In this document: positions 34,519-46,065 of the stretch, piece after piece | Numbering within the stretch: position 1 is the stretch's first letter | How the letters are laid out: each line of letters starts with the position of its first letter | From: Isoetes taiwanensis | Taxonomy: Eukaryota; Streptophyta; Lycopodiopsida; Isoetales; Isoetaceae | Assembly: GCA_021234155.1 (NCBI GenBank) | Contig: JAJEKV010000101.1 | Coordinates: 644,658 to 708,657, forward strand | Direction of reading: 5' to 3' | DNA: 64,000 bases | Position numbers and translations under genes: made by a program | The notes under the pieces: generated by a model | Database searches by the model: none | What the model was told of the DNA's origin: nothing | Seen by the model: only the letters and a program-made list of their open reading frames with translations

Positions 34519-37500
34519 ATGGTAATTGAGGATCATGATGCATTTCATTTTCATGTATCTTTGAAATGCATATTAATCTATGAGTTTGCTTTGAACCGAA
34601 AAGAAGCCGGACAAGATCGCTTACATATGGCTACATCAATTCCTATAGATTCGTGTAATTTTGAACTTACATATTTGTTGTTGATTTCTTTTCCTTATTT
34701 GTTGATGTTTGCTTTAATTCTAGAAAATGTTTACTGTCACAATCCCGAACCTTATGGAGACAATGAAGAGTCTGCATTTCATGAAGATTTGCAACCTTCT
34801 TACCATGGAGGTGATTTCCAAGAGTCTGAAGGGTGGCGCCAACATGGAACTCAAGATGTCCAAAGTGAAGAAGGTGTGCAACCTTCTTTAAGTCGATTTC
34901 AAGGAATTGATTCCTTGAATTTACTTTGAACTTTTCTTTTGCTAATCTTTGTTGTCTTTCTTGTTATGAAGGGTGTCACCAAGATAATACACAAGGAACC
35001 CAATGTCATGATCAACCTCATTTTCAAGGTAAGCAAGGTTTGCATGATTTAACAACTCTACAAAGGTTTCTTTGACTTTTTCACTTCGATTCTTTTTTTT
35101 CTAGCAGATTGTCATGCTTTTAGAAGGTATAGAGCTGAGTTAAGGAAAAAAGAGAGAGCTTAAGAGGGAAAGGGAAATTGCAGCAGATGAAGAAGCATTG
35201 CTCCAAGGTGATCTAAGCACATGGAAGAAGAGAATGCTATCAAAAAGGTTGCAAAGAAGGTGAAAAAGGTTCTTGTTAATGCAAGTTGTAGGGATAGGAA
35301 AGAGATAATTAAGTCTCACTGCAAAGTGGCTACCCGAACTTGTTGTTCCTAACTCCAAGGATGAATCAGAATGAAGAAAATTGTGGAGAATTTAAAGAAC
35401 TCTTTTGCATCATAAGAATGAGAAGAAAAAAGATATTAAGAGGGCAAGAATTGCTGCCATGGTTTATGCCGCCAATACCAATATTAACAAATCAGCTTTC
35501 TCCGAACTCTATGCCCGAATGAAAGATTGTCACAAATCACCGTAAGAAGAAGAGTAGATGCTGAACTTGGTGAGGGTCCATGGTCCATGTTCAAAAATAA
35601 GATTAGATGTGACAAACTCTCTTATGACGAGAGAAAACTAGTGGTGGATTTTTGGAGACACAATACAAGAGTTTCCCATGTAAGAAACATGTCATCAAGA
35701 TAAAAGCAACTTCCGAAAGAAGATATTGCATGCACTACACTTTCTTGAAGAGACACAGTAATTTTAAAGCAATTTGTTTTCAAATTGTTAAGGTTTAAGA
35801 TTTTCAACTTAAGGTTGTTGATATGTTGTTGATTTTTCGCAAAGAAGTTTTCTTCCAACGATTTGAAAGGCAATATCCATACTTTCAAATATCATTTACA
35901 AAGATTCCATGCTCTAAAGCCTCCATATGTCGAAGGTAAAAGATAGAGAGACTTGTTGTCAGATTCTACCATTTGAGAGTTGACTTTGTGAGACAGCCAT
36001 AAACAAAGTAAGATTAGATCAGACCTCCATGGTCCAAATTGCACATGCAATTGTGATGTATGTGGTATAGGACCAACCTCGCAATGCATCTAAAGCTACA
36101 TATGCTTCAACCTCTCGAGCTTTGGAGATCTTTGGTATGTCCTAAGGATGAATCAAAAGAGTGGCATCAACATAATTGTCTCACGCTTAAATGCAAGGCT
36201 TGTGGAAAAACAAAGTGCCAACTTGTCCAAAAGAAAGAGATTACAAGTTGAACCATCAAGTAGATTGGAAGACATTTGATAAGGTAATTCAAATTGTTAT
36301 TCTTAAATGAGATATTCTTTTCAGCTCAAACTCTTCTTTTGAACATAACAGTTTATGAGGAGGACAAGGTAACATTTGCCGAGAGAGGAAAAACTTGTTA
36401 AGAAGAAAGGAGCCGCATAGAAGACCGCAGGGAAGAAAAGGAAAAACTTGTTAAGAAGAAAGGAGTCACCGGTCGAAGAAAGGTGGTGGCGGGTAGACCG
36501 CCGGGCCGAGAATTCGTGACGTAAGAAAGGTGGTGCCGGTAAGACCGCTGATGAGAATTCAGGTCGAAAAGAAGATCCGAGGCTAAGAAGAAGGTATTAC
36601 AAGTAACTTGAAATGTTAAATCCAAAAAGGTGGTACCGATATATGTTTTTGCTTCTTTGTAGGAAGCTCCCAAACCCGCCAACAAGCTTGTTTACAAGAC
36701 GACACCAAAGAGCAGAGTTGTTCCAATTTGTCGATACCTTCCTCATTCCATTCATCCCTCATAATTATGAAGCCGATGGCAAGCAAAACAGTTTTAGGGA
36801 GTGTTTGGCGCTTTTTCCAAAGGACACTATAGTTTCAAAGTTGATTGACTTTGCAGAGAACTACACCTTCAAAATCCAACAAGAAATACAAAGCTTGCAT
36901 TGAGGAATGACCAATGCACCATTTTGGTGCACATCACATATAGGCATGCTCCACCTTCTACGTAACGTAATAGAAAGATCATTAAGGAAACACATTTTTA
37001 CATAAGTGATGATAGAGAACATGATGTACTCTTCGCTCAACATTGTTTGCAAAACATGTAGTTTTCCTTGCCGACAAGGGTGTCCATTACAAGAATCATG
37101 TCATGTGGTCCGATGGATGTTCCCATCAATTTAAAGGAGCAAGGATGTTCTACTTCCTAGGCAGTTCTTTCAAAGCAATCGAAAACCAATACACGGAATT
37201 TCTTTGCATCATATCATGGCAAAGGTAATTACTTTTATTTTAGTCTATTGGTTCTTTTTTAATTGGCATTTCTTTAAAATTTCAGAATCAATCCTTGCGT
37301 GAGCATGATGGTGCCGGTGTCAGAATAAAAAGAGCCCTCACACATGAGATGTTGAAGAGGAATTCAGTACCACTAAGGAATGCACATGATGCAGCTGTGT
37401 TTTTGCGTGAGCACATTTTAAGTCGATTGACAATGAAGGAGATCATCCTTGCAGTGTACACGAAAGAGTTCAGTTTTTACATGTTGTTTGCATTGCATGT

Positions 37501-38190
37501 TATTTTACATGATTCCTTTTGCGTATATTTTTGGGAGATAGCTATCAATGAGGTTGATAGAAGTGACAAACCATGATTGTAAGACATTAACAGTTCCGTA
37601 AAGTTGCATTGTATCGACACTGCATTCCAATGACCCTACTCAAAGTTGCTCATATGGATTTCAGCTTGCTTCAGTATTATCAAGGGGTGAAAGTTTGGGA
37701 AGTGCATAAACAAAAGCGTAATAGGATCTTGGGTTTATTCTCAACTAATTCCAGTGCTGAAGACGAAGCCGGAAACATTACAGGGTCCTATCTATGAAGG
37801 GGATCATGAATGGGTTTCATGATGTAGTTGATGTTGGGGATAATTTTGCAAGCACCATCCGAGGCCAACAACAAGGAACAACAGACTTCTACATCATCAA
37901 ATGCACTAAGCCTAAAACACATTGTAGAGAGGGCCTTTAAAGATGCATGGGGTGCTAAATTTGCTAGAAGAGAAGTGGTCCTCTCGTAAGTATTATAAGT
38001 TTTAGGAGGTAGTGAATTTGAATTGCTTGAAGATGCACCAGAGTGCAATGCATACACCACTTGGTCATGTCGTGTTGCTTTGATATGGTGGTGTAAGTGA
38101 AAAACATATACAAACTTCCAAAGGATGTTCATGATCATCTTTTAGATCGAAGTTTTGGAGCACAAGAGTAGTCTTTATGCGTATAGCTTA
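34519..38190 (+). pseudogene. Transposase-like gene (SDGC..QFKG / DGAG family), relic with introns
   Basis: In order on the plus strand: an acidic, His/Gln-rich N-terminus (PEPYGDNEESAFHEDLQPSY); IKRARIAAMVYAANTNINKS (35435); RRRVDAELGEGPWSMF (35550) and KLSYDERKLVVDFWRH (35612); KVRSDLHGPNCTC-type Cys block near 36020-36060; EWHQHNCLTLKCKACGKTKC (36157); a Lys-rich linker; CTILVHITYRH and HFYISDDREHDVLFAQH (36920-37055); VMWSDGCSHQFKGARMF (37099); DGAGVRIKRALTHEML (37306); and C-terminal GDNFASTIRG with DFYIIKCTKPK (37838-37920) and APECNAYTTWSCRVALIWWC (38035). I recall this family as a repeated uncharacterised transposon gene in seed-free plants; the acidic D/E residues in the SDGC and SDD blocks suggest an RNase-H-like fold. 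Many frameshifts and stops make it a relic. Confidence 0.6.
36387..36465 (+). repeat. 53-bp offset direct repeat in a Lys-rich linker
   Basis: ggaaaaacttgttaagaaga + aaggag occurs at 36387-36412 and 36440-36465. A second motif agaaaggtggtg.cggg/tagaccg repeats just after (about 36476 and 36524). In one frame they encode KLVKKKG-like basic text. Confidence 0.75.
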
Positions 38191-39501
38191 GTAGATGAGG
38201 ATGAGCCTCAAGACCGAAGTTCTTCAATGAGAAATGGAACCAAATGAATTTTTTACTATCATACAAGCATTGCTAGTGCTAACCAAATTGTATTCAATTG
38301 TAACATTCATATTCAAGTAATAAAGAAAAGTTTCATTCTTTTTTTTGCTATTGCGTAATCTAGTTTGAATAGTAAGAACTAGTTGCGTGTTTATTTTGAA
38401 ATGTAAGATTTGGTTGCGCATCCCGGTAATCCCTCAATTGAGTTGGTGTAGACCTCCAAAGGTTGCACATGGCAACCAATCTATACCTTGATCTTGCAAG
38501 AATGAAGCTCATACACGCTTTGCACCGATTTCCCAATTCCGTAAAAAGACTGTAATTCAAATGCCAAATGCTAGCAGGCTTAATGTATTTCGTGGTTGAA
38601 TCCAGCTGGTTTATATGCTTGAGAGATGTACTTAAGTAGATATAAAACTTTCTCTCAAGTCGATGCACTTAGCTATTTCAAAAGATCGCCATTGACCAGG
38701 TCAAAAATTGGTCAATGACCCGGCAAAGGAGCTAAGATTTGCAAATGAGTGTTCAAAGTTTCTTTAGTAGTATAATCACTTGAATTGTCTCTCGATGATC
38801 TTTAAGATTGTGTGCAAGCCATAAACCATGGGAAAGGGCAAATAGAATTTGAGTCAGATGCATGTTTGAATTGTATTGCGTATCACTTCGGGTATTGCGT
38901 AATATCAATTGAATTGTTTGAATATCATTTGAATTGTTTTAATTCTTCCGTGGTATTGCGTAATATCGCTTTGAATTGTAAGAATTGGTTACAGGTACAA
39001 AACACTTTGCATAAACAAGAGAACTGAACCAATGAAGAAAAAAAATATACAAAAATTTTAAAGAAGCACAAAGTTCATATATTCAAGTGGTTACAGACAT
39101 GGTCACATTCAAAAAATTGCACTGCCACATATTCAACATGTAGTTTACATATTCAATAACTTAGAGACCTGTCATATATTCACAAAATTGCAGATCATAC
39201 TCAAAATTTACCTGACAGAGCAGTTAACATTGAAAACTTAAGATTGTTTCAAAACCAAACTTCAACTTTAACCTGCAAAGCTAGCAATCGCTTATCCAAA
39301 TTTTTATAAACTTCTCTCGCAAGAGTGAGGTCTTCCTCATCGATTGATATCCGTGAATGGTGACTTTGAAGGAGTAGGCTCTTCATGTGTTGGAGTCAGA
39401 ATCGAGAAGCGTGTGTAACAGAGAAGCATGTGTAACAGAGAAGCAAGTGGAGAACCCGTGTAACAGAGTTGTTGGGATCTCACGCTCAGACTAGTTACGC
39501 C
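38191..39501. other. No supportable gene; repeated short words
   Basis: Contains attgcgtaat words at about 38353, 38875, 38893 and 38955 within a tandem-like run of gaattgt(a/t)ttg phrases, reminiscent of the palindrome families in neighbouring introns. Near 39413-39467 the word gtgtaacagagaagc is repeated three times. Confidence 0.45.
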
Positions 39502-40690
39502 TTAGGACTTGACCGACTTCCCCGATCTTGCTTTCTTTGTTGTCGCTCCTAAGAATCTTTTCTTGCCTTTCCTCTTAGCAACAAAATCTTTGGAAATAGG
39601 TTTGTCATACTCAGTTGCAACAGAGTTGGAATCCTCACCCATGTCTTTACCTTTTCCTTTCACCTTTGTGACCTTTGTCACCTTCACATCTTCATCAGAA
39701 GACTCTTCATACTCCTCGGTTACTTCATCTTCATCTGCTTTAAAGTAACCAAGTTCTTGCTCAAGCTTGTCGCACTTCTACCCCACAACCCCGCCATCGT
39801 GATAATGCATAGTATCCAAGACAGAACCAAAGCAAAGAAACATGAAATTTATGATCACATGATAACTTGATAAGAAAACTCAGATCGAGCTAAAACTCAA
39901 ACCACAACCTTCACATCTTTTCAAAAAATTGATCTCGAGGCGATCATAAACACCCATGTGAACTTTGAGTTCCTTCTTACCTTTTGGCTGAAATCGATAG
40001 CAGATATATGTGTTTGGACTTTGCATTCCAAAACTCCATCCTATGGCCATATGCTTCAATATTCACTTCCAAGGATTTGATTTCTTCCTTCAACTTTTCT
40101 CGCATCAAAGAACATTAGCACTCCCAATAGTTTCGTAAAGTAAATCCATTAAACTTGCTTCTTCTTTCTTCAAGTATGCAACCAAAGCTTGGTTGTTAGG
40201 CAAATCAAGACCAGAAAAGTTTGATAGATTCTCTCTTCTCTGAAATTTGCTTGTACAATAAAAAGTGCAAGTAGCATCAAAGACATTGTAATCGCACCTA
40301 CCTTCTTCAACAAAGTCAGCCTTTTTCCTTTAATTTCTTCTTCAAATTTCTTTTGCATTCCGACAAGCTTCTAATGTGATTGATAATCACATTGAGGTTA
40401 GCTTCAAAACAATTTACTTCATGATCTTTACTCTTATGAACTACGTAAAATATGTGGGAGTCTCCGCCGCTAAAGATGCCCAATTTACCTTGTAATTTTC
40501 GGGTCACCAAAGCCTTAGGGGTGTTCTCGCCATACAAATGCTCTTGCAAAACGAGTCCTCACTTCATTGTTGGTAGGGCCATTCTGGTATACTTTTCAAG
40601 GAGTTCATTGAACTTCGCCGAATGCAGCTTGATTTCCTTGATGTTGATCTTCCCCGGACCTCAAAGGAACTTCAAAAACTGATAAAAATT
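39502..40690 (-). pseudogene. Coiled-coil gene with acidic then basic C-terminus, unknown
   Basis: I do not recognise a family. The minus strand reads FYQFLKFL, GPGKINIKEIKLHSAKFNEL and LEKYTRMALPTMK (40680-40560), then LYGENTPKALVTRKLQGKLG and Glu/Lys-rich helical text to KGKRLTLLKK. A GT donor near 40301 and an AG acceptor near 40240 lead to LSNFSGLDLPNNQALVAYLK and KEEASLMDLLYETIG, then EKLKEEIKSLEVNIEAYGHR, predicted coiled coil. The last exon is acidic (KADEDEVTEEYEESSDED), then a Thr/Lys repeat (VKVTKVTKVKGKGK), and ends FLGATTKKARSGKSVKS at 39502. Stops and frame changes occur between the blocks. The design, coiled coil plus nuclear-looking basic tail, suggests a DNA- or chromatin-associated accessory protein, but that is inference. 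Confidence 0.4.
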
Positions 40691-42806
40691 CAGCATTTGA
40701 TACTTATTTTGCCTTGATTTGGCTTGGCTTTCTTCCGCACGACTCCACTTTCCTCAAACTCAAAGAAATTCATATCAGGTTCTTGCCGGCTTCAAATTGA
40801 AATATAATAAAACAAGAAAAACCACTTACATTTGAGTACTTTATTATATAAATTTGTCAAGCACAAACATTTTCTAAAAAAAGATAGCAAAAATGCGATA
40901 CCTCCGGCGCCCGGGAGAACTCATGGTATAGTTGCAAAAGAGTCACGGAATTGCAAAGGAAGAAAAACAGAGTACAAATACACAAAGCTTGGGAGATAAG
41001 TTTGTTCAAGAGCTGCAATGAAGATAAGGTGGTCATGATGCCAAAAAATTCTATGATGATGGCCGCCGAGTATAACCGCCGGAATTGAAGCCGCCGAACC
41101 CGTCCAACATGAGCTTCAAACACGCCACGAGCCCATCATGAGCCCGCCGGCCCGAGCCCGTCTGCTCGTTAATTTAGGTGCCGGTAAGGTGCTATAACTT
41201 CAAAAAGTTGGGTAGGTTAAGCAAAAAGCACCCTTCCATACTTGGTATTCATGTCCATCACATTTCAATGGTTCTCACAAAGTTCTAAGGAACCATAAAA
41301 AAATGCTACATTATGTTTGACGCCAAGAATACACTATGTTATGTATTTCAATGTCAATCCACCATTCAAAAACATAGTGTGTATATGGCGATCGACCGAA
41401 AAGATCTTTTTGTTCTACATTTACTAATGATTTGTTAAGTTCCATATTTGCATCACAATAGAGATAAGGCTATCATTTTGAGTCTCTCTAAACTCAGAAA
41501 CAAACAACTCCAGCAGTAAAAGTGCATGCAGTTAAAATCTAGACTTTGCAAGCCATGAGAAAAATGCATGCCAAGAACAAAGTACCACACAGCACTAAAG
41601 TTCAAAATTTCAGTACTTCGACAGGCCGGAATATAACGAAAAACTATTTAAGATCATAAAGTGAAGAGGGAATATATCAAGAGATTTCATGAAGCATGCA
41701 TATACACATAAGCCTAAAACTATTCATCTGCTTCGGATGGAGTAACCAAGCGTTCTGGCCATGGAAGGAGTTGCCCAACTCCAATGCCTTTGAGAGCGTC
41801 GATATTAGGGCGTGAAATCTCGTTTGAGAGCGTCGAAATTAGGGCGTGAAATCGGAACATCATCTAAAGCAGAAACTGTGCAGGTTTCTTTCCTTTCAAT
41901 TTAATTCCAGGGTCAAGAAACGAAAGTCAGCAGCAAACTCAACGATTGATTTTAGCTGTTCCAGGACCGGCTCTTCAGTCAGGTGCTCCAAATTCATCTT
42001 TCACCGGTTCTAATCTCTGGAAAAAGCCTCGTCCTTACACAATACAGCTAAAACTAAACCCTAAGATCAAGACATGATAGGAGGGATTCCACAACATCGT
42101 TGCTCCTTTATTTTCCCTCGCCAACATCACCAAGCGTTGTCGACTGCCTCGATTCTGCTAACCATTCTTGACTACTGAAGAAGCTGTCGAACCTAGCAGT
42201 GCCGTTCCACCTGTGGCGTGCATGTGGATACCACTGGAGGAATGCAGCAAGCGCCATAGGCGCCCTCGCGAACCCTAAAAAAAAACTCAAAACTTTGTGA
42301 CGTGGCATCATCATCGCCATTGGTTTGGTCGAATCTGGGCCGTTAAAATTGGGACTGGGTCCAACACTTACACAATAACATTATAATATAAGATAGTAGG
42401 TGTCTGAATAGCAATTGTCTGCAGTGTCGAAGATGAATGTTTCATGTTAACTACAAATCAGAAAAGGAAAGTAGGATTATGCAAGATCGACTCCATCAAT
42501 CCGACGGCAAACTGTCATGGAATTCCGCCGGGGGATAAGTATGTCCGAAAGTTACTGATGATTAATCGCTTTGCGCTATGGATGAAGCTTTACCTCGCAA
42601 ACACCCCGGTGGGGATAAGGTTGGAGAAAGTGTTGGAACATTTGTTGCATGGCCAAGAAACTGCTTAAAAAAGGTATGTAACATGTATTACATTGTAGAA
42701 ATATAGAAGTAGACAAAATTTATTCTATTAATTGGAAAAAGTTTACAATTGTATATAATCTGGATAAACCAGACATACAAAATTCCCGATCAAGCTTCAA
42801 GTACGC
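40691..42806. other. No confident gene
   Basis: A minus-strand frame at 40857-41123 could be an upstream exon of the coiled-coil gene but is unrecognised. At 41790-41850 the phrase gagagcgtcga.attagggcgtgaaat is duplicated. A plus-strand frame at 42444-42668 has ordinary composition but no recognisable motif. Confidence 0.35.
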
Positions 42807-43308
42807 CTACATTGTTTCAAGCCCAAACCCTCGAGTAGGCGGGCTATCGATACTCCCATTTCCATTCCAGGGCATAGTGAATGGATCAGGTAAAACCCCA
42901 GCAAAAACCCCAGGCTCTAGCTCCACCTCCCCCGCCTGCTCCACCTCCACCTCCTGCTCCTCCTCCTGCTCCATCTCCTGCTCCATTGGTTGAGCCATCT
43001 CCATTGCATCGTATGCCGCCTATGGTAGTGGTTCGTGTTGGGGCATCCGGGCATAGAGGCTAGCCACTAAGAAACGAAGCTCCTCATTTTGAATCTCGAG
43101 CTGACGGTTGCGAGATTCACTCTCGATCAATGCATGTACTGCATGATCGAAGTGATCAGATAAGAGGGCCAGCCTCCGTGAGATTGCAAGGGCCTCAGAG
43201 CCCAGATTTATAATTGCCCTGCGCTCTGCTGCCATCATCATTACTTGATCCATGTACTGCAGGGGTTGCAAGACTGGTGCTCCAGCCGGACTGGTGCTCG
43301 GCTGCGGT

Positions 43309-44125
43309 CAGAGTAGCCCTTAAGCCTAAATTTTTATAGGTGTATTTAGAATGTGAGGCGAATCTTAGCTTTTTTCGATTAGTTATGTTGGCGATTTTGT
43401 TCCGGGCTTCAATTTGAGTTGTAGCAACCTTGGCGAATCTTTCATCCATCAAGTGATGGAATATATACTTTTTTCTCAAGTAAAATTTGGATCTACAATA
43501 TATATTTGTTATGCCCATATACAGTTGTAAGCGTAATGCTCACATAATGAATATACATGTTACCAGACATTGGCATATGATTGTAAATCTCAATAGCTCC
43601 ACACTAAGGGCTAAACAACAAGAAGTACACAAACTTAGCCGAGGCATGATTGCATATTATGGTGGGCAAGCACAAACCGATTTTATTTCAGTCATCTTTT
43701 TAAGATTGGATAAACAACAGACCAAAAGCAAAAATACTCCAGGATTGCATACCTGGATGTTGGAACCGGATCATGAAATCCATATAACATGCATGGTTTT
43801 TTCCCTTTCCTTTTTTTTTTTTCTTATGGCAGTTCTAAAAAACTCACCAAGAATAGAATTTGCATTAATTTTACATGATTTTAGGGGGTTAAGGGGCGAT
43901 ATTAGAATAATTACCAAGAATAAAATTCACATGGGGGCGAATCCAAGAATCCATCATTTAGTGATGTAGGCTAACTTATGAGTGGAGGGAGAAAATTTCG
44001 TAGACAAGGTGGCGATATTTTATTGGCACCACTCCTAATTGATCCTACCCAACAATAGTGAAAAAAAATGCAAACGTCCAAAAAAATAGCCTTTTGGCGA
44101 TATTTCGAGCTTAAGGGCTATCCTG
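43309..44125. mobile_element. Non-autonomous hAT-type element with 8-bp target duplication
   Basis: Ends are inverted: CAGAGTAGCCCTTAAGCC at 43309-43326 and, on the other strand, CAGGATAGCCCTTAAGCT at 44125-44108. Both sides are flanked by the identical octamer GCTGCGGT (43301-43308 and 44126-44133). An 8-bp duplication plus CAG(R)-starting short inverted ends is diagnostic for the hAT superfamily. Removing the element and one octamer joins the flanking reading frame (VEPQP to STSPAG), which independently confirms the boundaries. No transposase is encoded; the 160-residue frame inside is unrecognised. The perfect target duplication implies a fairly recent insertion. Confidence 0.88.
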
Positions 44126-44282
44126 GCTGCGGTTCAACCAGACTGGAGCTTGGAGCCGAAACTGGAGCTGGGCTGTGTGGTTGCTGCCCCAAATGTAATT
44201 CCAATGCATCTTCGTCACCAACCGGGTGATTAATGTAACTTGGCATCTATCAATAGGAAGTTAGCGGAGTATCAGTATTCAC

Positions 44283-44640
44283 GCCTGACGTGTTATATTT
44301 TTATTTTATTTATAAACTTAAGAAACTAAGAGACACGCCCGGCGTGTTTAAATTAAAAGTTGAAACTAGGGATAAAATTGTTTGCACGCCAGGAAAAAAC
44401 TATACGCTTCGGGCGTGCATTCGGCGAGAGAAAAAAAAAAACATGCGATAGATAAGTAAATACATAAAGGCCGTGCAATAAGCGTGTAAATAATTGCATG
44501 GCCTTTATCTATTTACTTATCTATCTGTACAGTTTTTTTTTTCTCACATTACAGAATGCACGCCGAGCGTGTATTCATATTCAAGGCTAAGGTTAGCATG
44601 TATTCGGAACACGCTTAACGTGTTTCAAATATTATCTTTG
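44283..44640. repeat. CACGCC-family palindromes in the first intron
   Basis: CACGCCTGACGTG (about 44283), CACGCCCGGCGTG (44336), a truncated CACGCCAGG (44386), a CGGGCGTGC half (44411), GCACGCCGAGCGTG (44559) and ACACGCTTAACGTGT (about 44611). All fall inside the putative 44803-44247 intron. This is the same palindrome family as at 645-1005, 43 kb away and in another gene. Confidence 0.75.
44405..44570. repeat. Long foldback (inverted repeat) of about 75-nt arms
   Basis: Left arm ggcgtgcattc, an A-run, gatagataagtaaata and ataaaggcc(g)tgcaat pairs with the reverse complement on the right (attgcatggcctttat, tatttacttatctatc, a T-run, gaatgcacgcc). The axis is near 44487 with about 10 nt unpaired. 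The outer arms include CACGCC palindrome halves, so the foldback extends the same palindrome family. Confidence 0.85.
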
Positions 44641-45199
44641 AGATTTTTCTAATGCTTTCTACTATACTTATTCATAATAGAAACTTGCATGCAATAGCAT
44701 GATTAATTCAGAAGAGAAAACTCAAGAATTTACTCGAAACAAAGAAGCGGATGAAGTTTATAAAAACTATTCGGTTTTCATAAACATCATCCGCTTCCCT
44801 CACCTCGAGCAAATGCATAAGCTTGTCTTCTTGGATTAAACCTCGCCATTGAGATGCAAACTTAAAACTAAATGAAAACTAACCTTGAGTTCTCGAGGCT
44901 TTTGGATTCAAGAATGGAGGGCTTTGCTTTTGGTTTTAATTCGAGGCTTTTGGATTCGCAGGACCTTAGTCCTCTGCCTTTGGTTTTAATTCTGAGCCTC
45001 CAGATGTCCTCTACTTTACTGAGATACTACGCTGCTCTGAGAACAAAAGGCGAGTCTTTTACTAAGTTAGGAATTGCCAAACCAAACATCTAACATTGCT
45101 TTGAAAATAAATCTGCTCACCAAGATTTTAGGAGGGTGGCTCAAGCCGCAACCCGCAAATCGTATGAAGGAAGGAAGAAAATGTAGGAACTTTATGAAA

Positions 45200-45300
45200 A
45201 GCGTGAAATGGATTTATATAGGCATAATTAGAAATAAGTTAGCGTGAATAATTGATTGCTTGAATTAACACGCCTTTGGCGCGGTCTTCCCTTCCCCGCT
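45200..45300 (-). promoter_or_regulatory. TATA promoter-like block, copy 1
   Basis: Read on the minus strand, CACGC-containing sequence and attcacgctaacttatttct lead to TATATAAATCC (45220-45210). The gene starting at 44849 on the same strand lies about 360 nt downstream. A near-duplicate block is at 46359-46450. Confidence 0.5.
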
Positions 45301-45600
45301 GACATGACATGTATATGGTATATATGGAGAATATTACATTTTATGCAATAAATTCTCCGCGGCTTTTATTCCATTTATTGCATTCAAAAAATAGAATTTA
45401 GAAATTTTATATAGGCTAAATTAAAAATGATTTTAAAGGCAAAATTATCAAGGCTAAAAATGACTTGTAGTGTTGGAGAATTGTTTTAGGTCGTGATAGG
45501 AAAATTTCCTATGGTTACTTTGGATGAATCGTAGATTTCTCATGTGGTTGATTTATAGTGTTCCTAGACTTTGTTGAGACAAATCTTGAGACAAAATTTT

Positions 45601-45720
45601 AGAGAAAACAGTTTGGAGACAAAATACTTGGAGAAAACAGTTTGATAAAAATTTATGTACAGAAAAAACTGTTTGAAGAAAATTTTTATGAAGAAAACTG
45701 TTTGATTTCATTCAAAACAG
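45601..45720 (+). repeat. Degenerate tandem repeat of GAAAACAGTTTG
   Basis: gagaaaacagtttg, gagaaaacagtttgat, agaaaaaactgtttga, gaagaaaactgtttga and ttcaaaacag recur with about 33-bp spacing. AAACAGTTT and AAACTGTTT are reverse complements, so copies also alternate in sense. Confidence 0.65.
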
Positions 45721-45913
45721 CTTATATGTACAGATGCCCAAGGCTTATAAACAATTTGCCAAGGCTTTTCACAATATTACGTAAAAAAAATGCCCGGAGG
45801 GCGTGTCCAAAACTTCAGAAGAAACAAAAAAAAAGGGGTCGCCCGGGATCGCATCACTTTTCTTCCACGCCCCAACAAAGAAGAAAGAAAGGTGTTAGAA
45901 AAGAAAGAAAGAT

Positions 45914-45915
<2 letters not shown>

Positions 45916-45956
<41 letters not shown>
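45916..45956 (+). repeat. 41-nt poly(A) run flanked by GATGCAAA
   Basis: The run is preceded by gatgc and followed by gatgcaaattt, so the octamer GATGCAAA occurs on both sides. This could be a target duplication around a retroposed poly(A) tail, or simple slippage. Confidence 0.8.
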
Positions 45957-45958
<2 letters not shown>

Positions 45959-46014
45959 TGCAAATTTGGTTCATCTCGCAACCATTCTAAAATTGGTCGA
46001 ATTGTCGACCTTCT

Positions 46015-46065
46015 TCCTCCTCCTCCTCCTCCTCCTCCTCCTTCCCTCCTCCTCCTCCTCCTCCG
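46015..46065 (+). repeat. (TCC)n microsatellite, interrupted
   Basis: Two blocks of CCT/TCC triplets separated by ttccc; open frames across it are low-complexity artefacts. Confidence 0.95.

Larger units (their letters stand above)
42807..44849 (-). pseudogene. Unknown two-exon gene interrupted by a hAT-type insertion
   Basis: A short exon 44849-44804 (ATG in good context, MARFNPRRQAYAFAR) ends at a GTGAGG donor; an AG acceptor at 44248-44247 precedes ATGCCAAGT (44246). The second exon reads NHPVGDEDALELHLGQQ, a Pro/Ser-rich stretch to SSLVEPQP, is broken by the 817-bp element 43309-44125, and resumes STSPAGAPVLQPLQYMDQ, then a helical region (HFDHAVHALIESESRNRQLE, IQNEELRFLVASLYARM). An in-frame TAG at 43022 is followed by MEQEMEQEEEQEVEVEQ, an acidic low-complexity tail, and a TAA/TAG-type end at 42807. 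The exon phases do not join cleanly (phase 1 to phase 0), so the start may be in exon 2. The helical C-terminus resembles a coiled-coil dimerisation region. No DNA-binding domain is visible. Confidence 0.45.

Noticed and set aside
43487-43969. 160-residue frame inside the hAT-type element
   Set aside because: No recognisable transposase motif; it contains a T-run-encoded poly-Phe stretch and the element is too short to be autonomous.
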